From NCBI RefSeq assembly GCF_030815415.1, contig NZ_JAUSWW010000001.1, positions 3,100,001-3,164,000 of the forward strand: 64,000 nucleotides of DNA, given 5' to 3'. The first letter of the stretch is position 1. Every line of letters starts with the position of its first letter. The notes beneath the pieces were generated by a model. That model made no database searches. It saw nothing but the letters and a program-made list of their open reading frames with translations, and was not told where the DNA came from. Shown one piece after another: positions 61,535 through 64,000 of the stretch. Source of the stretch: Streptomyces canus. GTDB lineage: Bacteria > Actinomycetota > Actinomycetes > Streptomycetales > Streptomycetaceae. A program made the translations under genes and the position numbers.

Positions 61535-64000
61535 GTGACCGCACAGCCGCCGCCCACGCCGCCTTTCCGCGATCCGCATCTGCCGTTCGCGAAGCGCATC
61601 GACGATCTGCTGTCGCGGCTCGCCCTCGACGAGAAGATCGGGTTCCTGCACCAGTTCGCCCCGGCCGTCGAGCGGCTCGGCGTCGACGCCTTCCGCACCG
61701 GCCAGGAGGCCCTGCACGGGGTCGCCTGGATGGGCCCGGCGACGGTGTTCCCGCAGGCGGTGGGCCTGGGCGCGACCTGGAACACGGATCTCGTACGACG
61801 GGTCGGCGAGGCCGTCTCCAAGGAGGTCCGCGCGATGCGGGCCCGCGACGACCGCATCGGCCTCAACGTCTGGTCCCCGACGGTGAACCTCCTGCGCCAC
61901 CCCCTGTGGGGCCGCAACGAGGAGGGCTACTCGGAGGACCCGAAGCTCACCTCGGCGATCGCCACCGCCTACACCCACGGGCTGCGCGGCGACCATCCGA
62001 CGTACTGGCGCACCGCCCCCGTCCTCAAGCACTGGCTCGCCCACAACAACGAGACGGACCGGGCCACTTCGTCCAGCTCGGTCCGCCCGCGCGTGCTGCA
62101 CGAGTACGACCTGCGCGCCTTCCGCGAGACCGTCGAGGCGGGCGCGGTGGCCGGGGTGATGCCCGCGTACAACCTGGTCAACGGCCGCCCCAACCACGTG
62201 AGTCCGTATCTGCGCGAGCACCTGCGCACCTGGACGGACGAGGACCTGCTGGTCTGCTCGGACGCGGGCGCGCCCTCCAACCTGGTCGACCACGAGCACT
62301 ACTACGACACCCACGAGGAGGCCACCGCGGCCTCGCTCCTGGCCGGCGTCGACAGCTTCACCGACCACGGCACCGACAGCTCGCAGATCACCGGACGGGT
62401 CAAGAAGGCGTACGAACAGGGCCTGTTGACCGAGGCAGACATCGACACGGCGGTCCGCCGCCAGCTCTCGGTCCGCTTCCGCCTCGGCGAGTTCGATCCG
62501 CAGTACGACCCGCACGCGCTGACCAGGGACTTCGACACCCCGGCCCACCGCGCCCTCGCGCAGGAGGCGGCCGAGCAGTCGGTCGTCCTGCTGCGCAACG
62601 ACGGTGTGCTGCCGCTCGCCCCGGACACCCGGCTCGCCGTGGTCGGCCTGCTCGCCGACGAGTGCAAGCTCGACTGGTACAGCGGCACGCTGATCCATCG
62701 CTCCACCCCGCTGGAGGGCCTGTACGAGCGCTTCGGCGCCGACCGGATCGAGTTCGCGGAGGGCGTGGACCGGGTCCTGCTGAAGGCATCCGACGGAACC
62801 TTCCTCCACGTGCCCGCGGCGAACGCCGACGACGAGGTGCGCGGCGCCGAGGGTGCCCTCGACCCGGCACTGCTGGCGGGCCGCACGGACCTCCCGCCGC
62901 TCACCACCCACGCGGTCGGCACCGAGCTCGCCCTGGTCGACTGGGGCGAGGGCGTGCTGACCCTGAGCGCTCCCGACGGCCGCTATCTCTCGGTCGCCGA
63001 GGACGGCTATGTGCGCGCCTCCGCCGACCAGCCCGGAGGCTGGGTCGTCCAGGAGACATTCCGGCTGGAACCCCATGGGAACGGACACCTCCTCCGGCAT
63101 GTCGGCACGGGTCGCCACGTCTCTGTCGGCGCCGCCGGAGTAAAGGTTGCCGATGAGAACGCGGAACTCGACGATCAGCCCGAAATCTTCACGCTGATCG
63201 TCGCCGAGCACGGAAGGGACGCGGTCGCCAGGGCCGCCGCCGAGGCCGATGTCGTGCTGGTGGTGGCGGGCAACGACCCGCACATCGACGGCCGCGAGAC
63301 CGAGGACCGCAGGACCCTCGCCCTCCCCGCCCACCAGGACCGCCTGCTGCGGGCGGCCCGCGCCGCCAACCCGAACACGGTGCTGGCCCTGGTCTCCGCC
63401 TACCCGTACGCGTTCCAGCCGGGTCCGCTGCGGGCCGCGCTCTGGATGTCCCACGGCGGCCAGGCAGCGGGTACCGCGCTGGCCCGGGTCCTGGCCGGCG
63501 ACGTCTCCCCCGCGGGCCGCCTCCCGCAGACCTGGTACGCCGACGACGCCGACCTGCCCGACCTGCTGGACTACGACGTGCTCGGCGGCCGCCAGACGTA
63601 CCTGTACTACGAGGGCACCCCGCTGTTCCCCTTCGGGCACGGCCTGTCGTACGCGTCCTTCACCTACGGCGAACTCACGTCCCGCGCGGGGGACGGGGCG
63701 TTGCACGTCTCCTTCACGGTCATGAACACGGGGGACGTGACGGCCGACGAGGTCGCCCAGCTCTACACCCGCGCCGTGGACCCCTCGGTCCCGCGCCCGC
63801 GTCGCGAGCTGGTGGCCCACCGCAGGGTCACGCTCGCCCCCGGAGAGAAGGCGGAGCTGTCCTTCGAAGTCCCGCTGTCCGCCTTCGAGTTCTGGGACGT
63901 GGCGCACGGCCGGTGGCGCCTGGAGCCGGGGTCGTACGACCTGATGGCGGCCGCGTCCAGTGAGGATGTGCGATTGCGTACGACGGTTCTCCTGGACGGC
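61535..64000 (+). CDS. GH3 family beta-glucosidase/xylosidase, 3' end outside window
   Basis: 822 codons are visible with no stop; the gene continues past the right edge. GTG start after AGGGGA, no signal peptide. N-terminal GH3 barrel with VLKHWLAHNNE and nucleophile Asp243 (LLVCSDAGAP), then the second GH3 domain, interrupted at about 410-548 by a beta-trefoil/fascin-like stretch (SAPDGRYLSVAEDG and VGTGRHVSVG) where many relatives carry a PA14 domain. A fibronectin-like C-terminal domain (SRAGDGALHVSFTVMNTGD) follows the FPFGHGLSYASF motif. In this locus it would release glucose from the trimmed backbone. Confidence 0.93.
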   Translation, partial: MTAQPPPTPPFRDPHLPFAKRIDDLLSRLALDEKIGFLHQFAPAVERLGVDAFRTGQEALHGVAWMGPATVFPQAVGLGATWNTDLVRRVGEAVSKEVRAMRARDDRIGLNVWSPTVNLLRHPLWGRNEEGYSEDPKLTSAIATAYTHGLRGDHPTYWRTAPVLKHWLAHNNETDRATSSSSVRPRVLHEYDLRAFRETVEAGAVAGVMPAYNLVNGRPNHVSPYLREHLRTWTDEDLLVCSDAGAPSNLVDHEHYYDTHEEATAASLLAGVDSFTDHGTDSSQITGRVKKAYEQGLLTEADIDTAVRRQLSVRFRLGEFDPQYDPHALTRDFDTPAHRALAQEAAEQSVVLLRNDGVLPLAPDTRLAVVGLLADECKLDWYSGTLIHRSTPLEGLYERFGADRIEFAEGVDRVLLKASDGTFLHVPAANADDEVRGAEGALDPALLAGRTDLPPLTTHAVGTELALVDWGEGVLTLSAPDGRYLSVAEDGYVRASADQPGGWVVQETFRLEPHGNGHLLRHVGTGRHVSVGAAGVKVADENAELDDQPEIFTLIVAEHGRDAVARAAAEADVVLVVAGNDPHIDGRETEDRRTLALPAHQDRLLRAARAANPNTVLALVSAYPYAFQPGPLRAALWMSHGGQAAGTALARVLAGDVSPAGRLPQTWYADDADLPDLLDYDVLGGRQTYLYYEGTPLFPFGHGLSYASFTYGELTSRAGDGALHVSFTVMNTGDVTADEVAQLYTRAVDPSVPRPRRELVAHRRVTLAPGEKAELSFEVPLSAFEFWDVAHGRWRLEPGSYDLMAAASSEDVRLRTTVLLDG

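Noticed and set aside
61352..63907. 851-codon open frame on the minus strand opposite GH3
   Set aside because: It is antisense to a clear GH3 gene, has a composition rich in Arg/Gly/Val/Ala without motifs, and is explained by GC-rich third positions.

Overview
The window is from a Streptomyces-type actinomycete chromosome. The support is very high GC with G/C third positions, frequent GTG starts, ATGA/GTGA gene overlaps, Tat-type signal peptides, and a conserved core order (ribF, truB, rbfA, infB, ylxR, nusA, rimP, proS, ispG, site-2 protease, dxr) that I know from Streptomyces. No tRNA, rRNA or CRISPR array was seen.

Region 1 (about 1-19.4 kb) is part of an ESX/type VII secretion locus. It has eccB, eccE, two mycosin proteases, two adjacent WXG100 proteins, a PPE-like protein with a long disordered tail, coiled-coil and unknown accessory proteins, and a 1334-residue EspI-like proline-rich MinD-type ATPase. 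EccC and EccD are not visible and probably lie to the left. A WhiJ/AbaA-type trio (HTH regulator, small acidic partner, histidine-kinase-like ATPase) sits inside the locus.

Region 2 (19.4-45.7 kb) is the conserved translation and isoprenoid block: ribF, a pseudo-trypsin/STAND ATPase fusion, truB-rbfA-DUF503, infB-ylxR-nusA-rimP, a lipoprotein/ferritin-like pair, a degenerate phosphotransferase, proS, two GNAT genes, ispG, a serine recombinase with a transposase-like C-terminus, the site-2 protease gene rseP, dxr and an acyl-CoA dehydrogenase. Small repeats have marked it repeatedly. A 226-bp MITE-like element supplies the stop codon of one GNAT gene. A 180-bp palindrome splits the apparent original 5' end of dxr. 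A GC-rich palindromic repeat is inserted in frame in the STAND gene.

Region 3 (45.8-64 kb) reads as a complete xyloglucan-degradation locus. Secreted GH74 and two GH12 endo-enzymes would cut the chain outside the cell. A CUT1 ABC importer (binding lipoprotein plus two permeases, no ATPase gene here) would take up oligosaccharides. Cytosolic GH31, GH42, GH95 and GH3 enzymes would remove xylose, galactose, fucose and glucose. Seven genes (binding protein, two permeases, GH74, GH42, GH95, GH12) form one leftward unit of about 11 kb. A LacI-family regulator is encoded inside the locus, and four copies of a palindrome with core GAAGCGCTTC lie only in front of the regulator/GH12 pair and between the importer operon and the GH3 gene. 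This looks like a self-contained, locally controlled regulon. The GH3 gene runs off the right edge.
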